From positions 4,615 through 68,614 of the forward strand of contig JAEVYT010000007.1 in the NCBI GenBank assembly GCA_023392615.1: a stretch of 64,000 bases of DNA, given 5' to 3'. Origin of the DNA: Bacillota bacterium. Its GTDB lineage: Bacteria; Bacillota; Clostridia; Lachnospirales; Lachnospiraceae. The notes below the pieces were generated by a model. It searched no databases and had not been told where the DNA came from. It saw nothing but the letters and a program-made list of their open reading frames with translations. The translations under genes and the position numbers were made by a program. This document shows, piece after piece, positions 34,729 through 43,217 of the stretch (the stretch's first letter is position 1; each line of letters opens with the position of its first letter).

Positions 34729-37700
34729 TTAATAATCAAAAGCAAGAGAAACCTGATCTTCCTCGAAGTCCCCCTCATTCCCTTCTAGGTTTTCCATTAA
34801 TTCATAGAAACGATTTTGTTCAAACTCTTCAATTGAGATACGAGTCTTGTTCTGGTTTGCAAATAAGAAGATTTTGTCTACGCTTTCCGTATAGTTTTGA
34901 ATCTTATCATTTGGTGCACTGATAATTGCTTGAACGTGAAGGGAGTTAATTAAAGCGATACAGGTTGAAACTTTTTCACCGTCCATCTTTGAGAATGCCT
35001 CGTCAAGAATAACCAGTCTCGGTGTCGGTCTTCTCTTCACCTTCGCATTCATGTTTATGCGATAGATTTGAGCAAAGCTTGCGAGTAATGCAACATATAA
35101 CGGATTCTGTCCTTCACCACCAGAGTTCTTGGATAACATCTTGGCAAGAGAAGTAGGCGGACCTCCGTTTACTCTTTGATTCATATCAAAGGTAAGATAA
35201 GTTCGATAATCTGCATAACGTTCCATATTAGCGCGAGCTGTTTCTAATGTCTTTGAGTCACTATTAGCAGGTGGCATAAACATTTCTAATAGCTCGTTCA
35301 TAATCTCATTATATTCACTCTCGTGGTTCATACTAAACAAATCTACTTGACCATCCATGTTATTCTCAAGCTGTTTCGGATTAATCTCTAAATCCTTGTT
35401 CATGAACATATCATAGAACTTGCCCTCTTCTCCGGTGTTCTTCGTCACACTGAAGCTGTATTTGTCCTTACCGAAATCAAGTTGTTCCAATACTTGATTC
35501 AGATCATTCTTCTGCTTTTGTGCGTCCTGAATGGCTGCTCTGATCTTATATACAAAGTCTGATTTGAAATGCTTAATTGCAATCTGTGCCTGACGGTTTG
35601 CTTTCTCCGTGAATTCAACCAGTTTCTCACTGCTGAGAATACTAAGGAGATTCTCATAATCTTCATTATCCTTACCGGTAACCCCAAAACCTCTGTAGTT
35701 ATACACATCATAATGAGCCTGCCTTTTTTCTATTAAAGCTGTATACTCAATTTCTTTTCGGTTCTTGATCTCTTCTAACTCATTCTGAATGCGAATCTTA
35801 ATATAATCCGTTCTTTTTCCAGCGTTCTCTGCCATAAATGCTTCATAACCTTTATCTCTGGCAGTATCCTGAACAAAGTTCTTTCTCTTTTCTATTAACT
35901 CATCGTGATAGATGATAAGCATATCCCCGATTTCTTTATGTTTGTTCGATTTAGCAACTGCATATCCATCCGCTTGGCTCTTACGAACTCTGAACTCCTC
36001 CAAAGATTTATCCAAATGTGTAAGCTTACTTTGCCAAGCTTCAATATCCGTTTTCTTAAGATCATCAATCTTACTTTGGCATTCAGTTCTTTCTTTCTCT
36101 GCTTCAATAAGTGCTTCCACATCCTTCATCCATTCCAGGTATTCCTGAGTTTCTTGGAAAGATTCATAGGACAACATCTCTGTAATCTCCCTACTTCGTT
36201 CATCCAAAGGCTGCTTCTCATCACTTAAAAGTATTAAATTCTTCTGAGCAACACCAAGTCGCTTTGCGATGGCGCCTTGTCCGATATAAGCAAAATCAGT
36301 ATAGTTTTTCGGATCAATATGTTGTAGCTTATAACCTTGGTATAGGATGCAATCTTTAGTAATGCCACTGTTATGGTTTCTTAATTCTTCAATAGATTCA
36401 CACTTAATCACCCGTCCGAGTAGATAATCGATATAAGCTCTCACATAATCCGCTGAAGTCTTTATCTCTTCCGCTAAAGAGTTAGCCAAAGGTGCTTTGG
36501 CCTTTGACAATACCTTCTCGGTATCGATCACTGCTACCTGATGATATCTCTTCGAATCCATTGAGCGATAGAATTCCATTGCCTTTTTTGCATATGCAGG
36601 TGGAACAATCAGCGTTGTTTTGTTGCCTCCCATATATCCTTCTATTGCATTTAACCAGCTATCATCTTCCACGTCAATTACATCTGCTAATACTTCAACT
36701 TCTATCGTCTCTTTGTAATAATCAGATAATTGCTCTGACATCTTCTGTTTTGCCTCTATTAATATATGTGAATAATTCTTATGTCCGTTTTTTAATACCT
36801 CAATTTCCTCTTTTGTTTCCTTAATTTGATCACCTAGAGAATGAAGCTTTTGACTGAGTTCGGTTTTTTCCGTTTCTAATTTAGCTTTTATACTTTTAAT
36901 CTCTGAATGAATCTCTTCCATTTTAGATTGATCTGCTTGGTAAGTTTCAAATAGATTGATTGATTCTACTGTATCTATACTTAAAAGTCCGGTCTGTACC
37001 CAAGCATTGAGTTTACGTGCCAGATTATCATACTTTCCTCTTGATCTACCTAACATATCAATATTTTGAATCAATAATTTTAGCTGTTCCTGTAGGTGAG
37101 AGTATCCGCTATTTTGAATAAATCCTGCTACCTCATCACGCTCGACCTGCATGGTTTTAATCTGACTATTCAGGCTGTCAGAGGTATTGTTTAACGATTT
37201 AATATCCTTATCCAGAGTCTCTAATTGAGATTGATTATACTCTATCGTTTGCTGTACCTGCTTAATCTCTAAGCAATCTAGGTTGTATTTATACTGAAGT
37301 TCCTTATTACAACTATAATCATATTTTTGATACTGCTTTTGAATCTCCATCAGAAGCTCAATCTCTTTTTTGGTATCCTCAAGCTTAAGTTTTAAATTCG
37401 AGTACTGTGCTACGCTGTCCTTCATATCATCTATTCGTATATTTACTTCCGTAAAAATATAGTTCTTGATGAAATCATCCAATTTCATATCCATTTTAAA
37501 TGGAATCGCTTTCTTAAACAATGCAATAAAACGCTCATCTGGAAGTCCGCCAAAGTAATTATTATAGATTTCATTTCGAAATCTCACATCTGTTGAGGTC
37601 AAAAAATACTCGTCCTGTGAAAAATTCTTTTTCAAATAATCCTTTAGCTCTGATATTGGAAAAGTTTTATTATTGTCGCCCCGGTATTGATTCTCCGGTA

Positions 37701-38121
37701 ATGCTCCCGCATGCCAAAACCATTGTTTTGATATTGAATTATTCGAGGTATCCACATCAAAGGCCACACCGATACACTGGCAGTTTTTGGTCTCCGTATC
37801 TTGAAATTCCAAAACCACTGTGGTGGAAAAATTCTTATTTCGTAAATATTTAATGCTATTATTTTCTTCAATCTGCATCATACCCCTAAGGTATTCAATT
37901 AAGGTTCGGTTAGAATCCTCCTTCGCTGCTTTATTGAAGAATCCTCTACCTGTCGTATCGGCATAAAATATCATCTGCAATGCATCAATTACAGTTGATT
38001 TACCACTTCCTGAATGACCGGTAAAGAAGTTCACGACCTCGTTATAACACATCACACGTTTATTTATATAGTGCCAGTTATTCAAGCACATCTTCGTCAT
38101 CGCCAAAAATCGGTTGTTCAT
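34729..38121 (-). CDS. jetC: JetC-like SMC/MukB-type ATPase (Wadjet-like)
   Basis: A 1130-residue SMC-like protein. The head has Walker A GHSGSGKST (residues 35-43). Long coiled-coil arms lie at about residues 250-480 and 650-850, with a hinge-like region between. The C-terminal head has an SGGEGQ signature (about 1000) and Walker B LVILDEAF (about 1036-1043), all intact. This layout, with small JetA- and JetB-type partners, matches Wadjet type II condensins, which recognise and extrude closed circular DNA such as plasmids. The ATG at 38121 has GGAGG and lies 44 bases inside the jetB-like gene. No nuclease gene follows, so activity without JetD is uncertain. Confidence 0.83.
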   Translation of the reverse strand: MNNRFLAMTKMCLNNWHYINKRVMCYNEVVNFFTGHSGSGKSTVIDALQMIFYADTTGRGFFNKAAKEDSNRTLIEYLRGMMQIEENNSIKYLRNKNFSTTVVLEFQDTETKNCQCIGVAFDVDTSNNSISKQWFWHAGALPENQYRGDNNKTFPISELKDYLKKNFSQDEYFLTSTDVRFRNEIYNNYFGGLPDERFIALFKKAIPFKMDMKLDDFIKNYIFTEVNIRIDDMKDSVAQYSNLKLKLEDTKKEIELLMEIQKQYQKYDYSCNKELQYKYNLDCLEIKQVQQTIEYNQSQLETLDKDIKSLNNTSDSLNSQIKTMQVERDEVAGFIQNSGYSHLQEQLKLLIQNIDMLGRSRGKYDNLARKLNAWVQTGLLSIDTVESINLFETYQADQSKMEEIHSEIKSIKAKLETEKTELSQKLHSLGDQIKETKEEIEVLKNGHKNYSHILIEAKQKMSEQLSDYYKETIEVEVLADVIDVEDDSWLNAIEGYMGGNKTTLIVPPAYAKKAMEFYRSMDSKRYHQVAVIDTEKVLSKAKAPLANSLAEEIKTSADYVRAYIDYLLGRVIKCESIEELRNHNSGITKDCILYQGYKLQHIDPKNYTDFAYIGQGAIAKRLGVAQKNLILLSDEKQPLDERSREITEMLSYESFQETQEYLEWMKDVEALIEAEKERTECQSKIDDLKKTDIEAWQSKLTHLDKSLEEFRVRKSQADGYAVAKSNKHKEIGDMLIIYHDELIEKRKNFVQDTARDKGYEAFMAENAGKRTDYIKIRIQNELEEIKNRKEIEYTALIEKRQAHYDVYNYRGFGVTGKDNEDYENLLSILSSEKLVEFTEKANRQAQIAIKHFKSDFVYKIRAAIQDAQKQKNDLNQVLEQLDFGKDKYSFSVTKNTGEEGKFYDMFMNKDLEINPKQLENNMDGQVDLFSMNHESEYNEIMNELLEMFMPPANSDSKTLETARANMERYADYRTYLTFDMNQRVNGGPPTSLAKMLSKNSGGEGQNPLYVALLASFAQIYRINMNAKVKRRPTPRLVILDEAFSKMDGEKVSTCIALINSLHVQAIISAPNDKIQNYTESVDKIFLFANQNKTRISIEEFEQNRFYELMENLEGNEGDFEEDQVSLAFDY

Positions 38122-38722
38122 CCTCTTCCTCCTCTCCCTCCTGGTACTGCTTAATCACTTCTGTAATCTCCTTGTTATCAAACATAAGATTTACAATGGG
38201 ATTAATGATAAAGCGGATTTCACTATCCAGCTCATTGACCTCATCCAGTACTTCTACAATCTGATATCTCTTTAAGAATGCAATTGTTTTCTTCATCTCT
38301 GTTATTCCCATCTTGCCCTTCCAAAGACGGAACAACTGTAATTTTTCATTAATCGCACCCAGAGTGGTATAAACATGGATGGAGTTCGAGATGGTACTCA
38401 TCTGCTCATCATAAATCACTTTAAGCAACAGGATAAAATAGGTCGATAAAGGAGAAATTTTTTCTCCCTGTAAGGTTGGAGTTTTAATATAAATAATGTT
38501 ATACTGACGATTCTCATACAGGTCTATGTCAGCTACATTAAAATAATCCTTTAAGAATTCAATATGTCTTTCGCATACACGATAATCATCATTAATCATA
38601 TGACGCTCTGTTTTTTTATCATATTTTCGTTCCATTATATAGGTTTGGCTTAAGAGCTTTTTTATTACTTCAGTAACTTTTGCTTTTTCTTCATCCATTA
38701 AGCCATTAAAATATGCCAGCAT
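38078..38722 (-). CDS. jetB: JetB-like (MukE-type) Wadjet subunit
   Basis: A 214-residue protein resembling the DUF6063/JetB family, the kite or winged-helix partner of JetC. It has an N-terminal helical part (YFNGLMDEEKAKVTEVIKKLL) and a middle with SPLSTYFILLLKVIYDEQ. A winged-helix-like region follows (MGITEMKKTIAFLKRYQIVEVL), then a very acidic tail (GEEEEDEQPIFGDDEDVLE). The assignment rests on pattern and position between a JetA- and a JetC-like gene. The ATG at 38722 has AAGGAG. Its last 44 bases overlap the jetC start, coupling the two genes. Confidence 0.75.
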   Translation of the reverse strand: MLAYFNGLMDEEKAKVTEVIKKLLSQTYIMERKYDKKTERHMINDDYRVCERHIEFLKDYFNVADIDLYENRQYNIIYIKTPTLQGEKISPLSTYFILLLKVIYDEQMSTISNSIHVYTTLGAINEKLQLFRLWKGKMGITEMKKTIAFLKRYQIVEVLDEVNELDSEIRFIINPIVNLMFDNKEITEVIKQYQEGEEEEDEQPIFGDDEDVLE

Positions 38723-38823
38723 TTTATTACTCCTTTTTCTTTGTTTTTACATGACTGCCCTTTACTAAGTTAGTTCGAGCAGCGAATTTCACACTATAAA
38801 CTTAAGGTGTGAATATTTCTTTA

Positions 38824-40209
38824 TTAATTCACACGTTCTTTCAACTTAAAGACTGCCTTCGGATAACAAAACTCCCCGTTTCTTATCATCTCTTCACCGT
38901 CCCGCACTACTTCAAACGGACTCTTCACACGATAACTATAATCGAAGGCTAAAATCAACAATTCAAATTCACTTCTATTTGTAACGGCATGATCCTCCAC
39001 TTTATAGACACCATCTTTCATTTTGGTCATCACAAAACCTTCAATCTGTGCCTTATTAAATCGTGCCTTGCTCTTATTCGCCTTTAGAATCTCTTCCTTA
39101 GATAATTCTTCTTCTAGTACTTCTTCGGGCTCATCTGATTCATCGATTACATTCTTCTTTACTCTCTTCTTATAAAATGAATCCTCTGAATTAATCGCAA
39201 AATCATTTAACTGAATTTTATCTGTAATCCTCTTTGTAATACTATCACTATGCCGTTCCGACATCATATTTAATAAAGTGACTAGATTTCCTTTTAGATT
39301 CTGATCCCTACTTAATAGGTATTCCATTCTACTCACTGTCACACGAACATACTTTGAATGCTCTGCATCAATATTCGCAATACGATTCTCGATATTGGAG
39401 ATACTTCGATCTATCTCAAATATAAGATCATGATACTCCATATCAATTTCCTCTGGCTTTTTGTCCGATTTTTCCGATAATATCTTTCTTTTTAACAGGT
39501 AAAGTCTGCTTTCATCCTGCTGTAACTGGTATAACATATCCTTTATGTCATTCTTATATTTATAAAAATTATCACTGGTTTTTAACAGTCCGTATTTTCG
39601 ATTAATTTCAGTCTCAACAAATACCTCCAGATGCTCACTTAAAACCTCCTCATAAGTGGTTTTTGTTAATAGACTTTCAAAAAAACGATCCATATTATGT
39701 AACATATTCTGTAAGGAACGATTTAGCTTAGTTGCATTTTGCCTTGCACTCACCAGCATCTCAATTCCCAGTTTTTTATCATTATAAAAGGAGTATAAAT
39801 TCGAGAATATGTTCTGAATCTCAATATCAGTCTCCTGATCATTCGGATCATTTAGATTAATGAACGCCTCAATTAGGGTAGCTGCGTAATCCGGAATTAC
39901 TATATTAGTTTTAAAATTAACATAATCCTCGACCTTCCTGACCCATCCAAAGGAGGTGAGCTTATTAATGATCTTCATAGAAGTTGGTTCATTATTATCA
40001 ACTTCTATCTCATCATCATCACCAGATACGTCGATCATTCTTCCTTCAAAATGTTCTGATAAGATTCGTATCCCTGTATCCCTGGTCAGAAAATAATCAT
40101 TGTACAGATATTCTTCATATATCGCCATGAGCGACTCTATATAAATATAACGGTTACTGCTCCGAAATAAATTCCAAAACTCCTGTGGTATCTTCTTTAA
40201 TTCGTTCAT
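38824..40209 (-). CDS. jetA: JetA-like (MukF/kleisin-type) Wadjet subunit
   Basis: A 461-residue protein resembling the type II JetA family (formerly DUF5716). The start KIPQEFWNLFRSSNRYIYIESLMAIYEEY is characteristic. An N-terminal winged-helix region is followed by long helices (about residues 165-330), as expected for a kleisin that bridges the JetC heads. A C-terminal domain ends FCYPKAVFKLKER. It is soluble. The ATG at 40209 follows AAAGGAAAAGAG. It is first of three tightly linked genes; a 101-base gap separates it from jetB. A fourth gene, jetD, is not found on either side. Confidence 0.76.
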   Translation of the reverse strand: MNELKKIPQEFWNLFRSSNRYIYIESLMAIYEEYLYNDYFLTRDTGIRILSEHFEGRMIDVSGDDDEIEVDNNEPTSMKIINKLTSFGWVRKVEDYVNFKTNIVIPDYAATLIEAFINLNDPNDQETDIEIQNIFSNLYSFYNDKKLGIEMLVSARQNATKLNRSLQNMLHNMDRFFESLLTKTTYEEVLSEHLEVFVETEINRKYGLLKTSDNFYKYKNDIKDMLYQLQQDESRLYLLKRKILSEKSDKKPEEIDMEYHDLIFEIDRSISNIENRIANIDAEHSKYVRVTVSRMEYLLSRDQNLKGNLVTLLNMMSERHSDSITKRITDKIQLNDFAINSEDSFYKKRVKKNVIDESDEPEEVLEEELSKEEILKANKSKARFNKAQIEGFVMTKMKDGVYKVEDHAVTNRSEFELLILAFDYSYRVKSPFEVVRDGEEMIRNGEFCYPKAVFKLKERVN

Positions 40210-40290
40210 TCGCTCTTTTCCTTTATCAAAATGTAACTTTGTAATGGCATTCGTCTTAAAATCGATATTAGATAACGCCTTAGCCTATCT

Positions 40291-40319
40291 ATTATAACAT
40301 AGAAATCGATTTATTTCAC
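40291..40319 (-). promoter_or_regulatory. Promoter of the jetABC-like operon
   Basis: On the minus strand GTGAAA (40314-40319) and TATAAT (40291-40296) are 17 bases apart, about 80 bases before the jetA-like start. The -35 element is weak and the -10 is consensus. Confidence 0.5.
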
Positions 40320-40335
40320 ACTTTTGTTGTATGAA

Positions 40336-40389
40336 GCGTTAAGAAGCGTTAAGAACTTATTGGATAAGTGAGTAACTGGCGGATAAGTG
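40336..40389. repeat. Short direct repeats upstream of the jetA-like gene
   Basis: GCGTTAAGAA occurs twice in tandem (40336-40355), and GGATAAGTG occurs twice, 19 bases apart (40362-40370, 40381-40389). They lie just upstream of the promoter. The rest of 40390-40524 shows no gene. Confidence 0.45.
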
Positions 40390-40524
40390 TACCCATTCAC
40401 AGAAAGATAAGTTAGTACCATAAAATAAAACTTCACAACACAATCTCATATTGTCGTCGTATACTCTTCTGGATCGAAAGTTATTTATACCAGAATAAAT
40501 TTTACAATACATTATGAAAATACA

Positions 40525-40560
40525 AGAAAAGTCATAGAATATTTTATCTATGACTTTTCT
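40525..40560. terminator. Terminator of the MacAB-lipoprotein operon
   Basis: AGAAAAGTCATAGA (40525-40538) pairs perfectly with TCTATGACTTTTCT (40547-40560) across an 8-base loop. It lies 45 bases after the lipoprotein stop codon and could act in both directions. Confidence 0.7.
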
Positions 40561-40604
40561 AAGTTCTCATTATAAGTTCGTAGGTTTATCATTTATTAAA
40601 CTTA

Positions 40605-41276
40605 CTATTGCGATGAATTAGCACTACTCCCTGCTTTATCGTCAATACTTTGGCTGCTATTCGATTTACTATTGTTTGTTCCGTTATTGCCATTATCGTT
40701 ACCATTTTCACGGTTTTCTCTAAACATTCCACCAAAGCCGTTAGCAAGCGCCTCTTCTATTGCGTCTGCCTGTTTCTGTGTAATTGTACCATCCTTAACC
40801 AGGCTCTTTAATTCCGTGGAATACATGGCACCCCTTTGTCGTCCCGCACTATTATTGCTACCATCTGTTCCGCCATTCCCTTTTGCATCATTATTCGTAC
40901 CTGAATTATTGTTACCATCCTGTCTCCATTGTCTATTTCCTCCTGGGCTACCGGAAGGTCTTTCACCGCCATTTCTCTGTCCATTGCGAGGGAATCCGGT
41001 AATGGAAGCCATCCGTTTCTTCATATTATCAGAAATTGCATTTATTACCTTATCCTCCTGTTCCGCAGTAATTGTACCATCTTGAACGAGAGTAGACAGA
41101 TTGTCATCTAGCATTTTCTTTATATTTTCTGCACTAAACTGTTGTCCACCGGCATTTTTTTGAGCTCCCTGTGAATTGTTCGTTCCGCTTTTCTTAGAAC
41201 CACAGCCTGTCAGTGTAAACATCGTGATTGTCAAACTAAAGATTAACAAAACTGTTAATATTCTTCGACTCTTCAT
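40605..41276 (-). CDS. Low-complexity lipoprotein with two short helical repeats
   Basis: A 223-residue lipoprotein. The signal ends TLTGC (Cys about 25). Two related helical units, LSTLVQDGTITAEQEDKVINAI (about 60-81) and LKSLVKDGTITQKQADAIEEAL (about 156-177), are separated and followed by Gly/Asn/Ser/Arg-rich disordered sequence. The units resemble a motif in the small secreted protein at 7546-7950. The gene follows a MacB-like permease by 24 bases and is likely part of the same operon, perhaps as a surface partner of the exporter. GGAGA precedes the ATG at 41276. The family is unknown to me. Confidence 0.75.
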   Translation of the reverse strand: MKSRRILTVLLIFSLTITMFTLTGCGSKKSGTNNSQGAQKNAGGQQFSAENIKKMLDDNLSTLVQDGTITAEQEDKVINAISDNMKKRMASITGFPRNGQRNGGERPSGSPGGNRQWRQDGNNNSGTNNDAKGNGGTDGSNNSAGRQRGAMYSTELKSLVKDGTITQKQADAIEEALANGFGGMFRENRENGNDNGNNGTNNSKSNSSQSIDDKAGSSANSSQ

Positions 41277-41300
41277 AACTTCGTCTCCTTTTATTAATTA

Positions 41301-42488
41301 TCATTCATATCTTAATGCATCGATTGGACTTAAACTGGAAGCTTTTCCTGCAGGATACAGCCCGAATACAATTCCTACCCCTGCTGAGAAGGTAAAAGCC
41401 ATCAACATAACAGATAATTGCATCTGGACTGCAATTGATGAAACTCCCGGCAATATCAAACAGATTAATACTCCAAGAAGTACTCCTACAATTCCACCGG
41501 TACAACTTAAAAATACTGCCTCGATTAAGAATTGTGACAAAATATCTCTACGTTTTGCTCCGATTGCTTTACGAACACCGATTTCTCTAGTTCGCTCTAC
41601 TACAGATACTAGCATAATATTCATAATTCCAATTCCTCCTACAACTAGAGAAATCGCTGCTATTCCTGCCAACATCATAGTAAGTGTATTCGCGGTTTGG
41701 TTACGTGCGCTGATCATTTCACTCTGACTTAATACACGAAATGCATTTGTATCGTTATTATATTTTGAAAGAAGGAATTGATTTAGAACGTAAGTAGCTG
41801 AATCCACTGATTTTGCAGAGGCAGCTTCCACAAAATAACTTGACACTGTAGTAGTCTTTAATAATCTCTGTGCACTCGATAAGGGCATAATCAACTGATT
41901 ATCATTCGAACCGGCCGAACTGGTTCCCTTGCTTTCAAGAATACCAATAATTATAACCGGTGTTCCATTTACCATAATCTTTTTCCCTATAAGAGATTCA
42001 TACTGCTCTGCCTGTACATCCGGGAAGATATTTTGCAATACCTCTATCCCTACATCACATACCTTATAGCGATTATCGATATCATCCTGTGTGATAAACC
42101 GTCCGTATGCAGTGTGAAGATCTCGCACAGATTCATAATCCGATGTTGTCCCGATAATAGAGGCTGTATTATTATTTGCTTCATTCTTAACAGTCGCATT
42201 ACCTGATATCTGAGAAGCAATTCCGCCAATGGATGGTTCACTCTTTAATTGTGAGATCTCATCAGAGGTTAATCTTGATGAGGAACTGCTCGTAATACTC
42301 ACAGTTAACATATTCGTACCCATTTCTTGAATCGCATCAGTAACCTGCTTAGCAGAACCTTGCCCGATTGCTACCATTACAATAACGGATGTAATACCAA
42401 TAATAATACCCAACATTGTTAAGAAGGATCTCATTCGATTGGCGAACACAGAGGCTAATGACATTTTAATTGCCTGAGAAAATTTCAT
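41301..42488 (-). CDS. MacB-like ABC transporter permease
   Basis: A 395-residue membrane protein. Helix 1 (about residues 20-40, MLGIIIGITSVIVMVAIG) is followed by a large extracytoplasmic MacB_PCD domain (about 45-255). Three C-terminal helices of the FtsX family end LYPAGKASSLSPIDALRYE, a typical signature. It lacks the ATPase domain found fused in proteobacterial MacB. That domain is supplied by the next gene upstream, with which it overlaps by 4 bases (ATGA). Together with the adaptor gene it makes an export machine for peptides, drugs or lipoproteins. Confidence 0.92.
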   Translation of the reverse strand: MKFSQAIKMSLASVFANRMRSFLTMLGIIIGITSVIVMVAIGQGSAKQVTDAIQEMGTNMLTVSITSSSSSRLTSDEISQLKSEPSIGGIASQISGNATVKNEANNNTASIIGTTSDYESVRDLHTAYGRFITQDDIDNRYKVCDVGIEVLQNIFPDVQAEQYESLIGKKIMVNGTPVIIIGILESKGTSSAGSNDNQLIMPLSSAQRLLKTTTVSSYFVEAASAKSVDSATYVLNQFLLSKYNNDTNAFRVLSQSEMISARNQTANTLTMMLAGIAAISLVVGGIGIMNIMLVSVVERTREIGVRKAIGAKRRDILSQFLIEAVFLSCTGGIVGVLLGVLICLILPGVSSIAVQMQLSVMLMAFTFSAGVGIVFGLYPAGKASSLSPIDALRYE

Positions 42489-43171
42489 CGCAAATCCTCC
42501 TTGTATACATTGATTTTACCGTCATGTATGGTTAATATACGTCTTGCTATATTCGCAATCTTCATATCGTGTGTTATCAACATGATGGTATTTCCCTTTT
42601 GGTGAAGGCCGCACAATATCTCTAGCACCTCTTCTCCGGTATGGCTATCAAGGTTACCGGTTGGTTCATCTGCTAATATAAGAGATGGGTTCGTAACCAG
42701 GGCACGCGCTATCGCTACACGTTGTTGCTGCCCACCGGAAAGCTCCATGGGTTTATGGTGCATTCTGCTCTCCAACCCGACAGACTTAAGCGCTTCCACA
42801 GCTCTTTCCCGTCTTTCACTACCGGAAACGCCCTGATAAATCAATGGAAGCTCCACATTATCTATTGCTGTAAGCCTGTTTAGTAAATTAAATCTTTGAA
42901 AGATAAACCCAATTGTGTTATTCCGAAACTCTGCAATCTCATTGTCGTTATATGTACTGATCTCACGATCCAATAATTTATAGCTACCTGAAGTTGCGAT
43001 ATCCAGACAGCCCACGATATTCATTAGAGTGGATTTACCGGATCCGGACGGTCCGACAATTGCAACAAACTCATTATTCTCCACCCGCATCGTAACATCA
43101 TCAAGCGCATGAACCGTATTGCCACCCAATTCGTAGGTTTTAAAAAGATTAGTAATCTCAATAATTGGCAT
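42485..43171 (-). CDS. MacB/LolD-type ABC transporter ATP-binding protein
   Basis: A 228-residue ATPase for the adjacent MacB-like permease. It has Walker A GPSGSGKST (about residue 40), Q-loop FIFQRFNLL, signature LSGGQQQR, Walker B LILADEPTGNLDS and H-loop LITHDMKIA. The GNLD stretch is diagnostic of the MacB/LolD/FtsE group. The ATG at 43171 is about 10 bases after GGAG; an ATG at 43180 is too near that site. It lies between the adaptor gene (gap of 46 bases) and the permease gene (4-base overlap). Confidence 0.93.
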   Translation of the reverse strand: MPIIEITNLFKTYELGGNTVHALDDVTMRVENNEFVAIVGPSGSGKSTLMNIVGCLDIATSGSYKLLDREISTYNDNEIAEFRNNTIGFIFQRFNLLNRLTAIDNVELPLIYQGVSGSERRERAVEALKSVGLESRMHHKPMELSGGQQQRVAIARALVTNPSLILADEPTGNLDSHTGEEVLEILCGLHQKGNTIMLITHDMKIANIARRILTIHDGKINVYKEDLR

Positions 43172-43217
43172 CGTTCTCATTCTCCTTTATCTGAATTTGC
43201 CTTAAAGCAGGAACATA

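Noticed and set aside
35905..36228. Open frames opposite the jetC-like gene
   Set aside because: They are antisense to a well-conserved coiled-coil ATPase and have no start signals or recognisable products.
34729..40209. Standard chromosomal Smc-ScpAB or MukBEF locus
   Set aside because: Subunit sizes (461, 214 and 1130 residues), gene order and N-terminal sequences fit type II Wadjet better; Smc-ScpAB genes are not organised this way.
40605..41276. CRISPR-like or satellite repeat in the Asn/Gly-rich gene
   Set aside because: It is low-complexity coding sequence without regular spacers.
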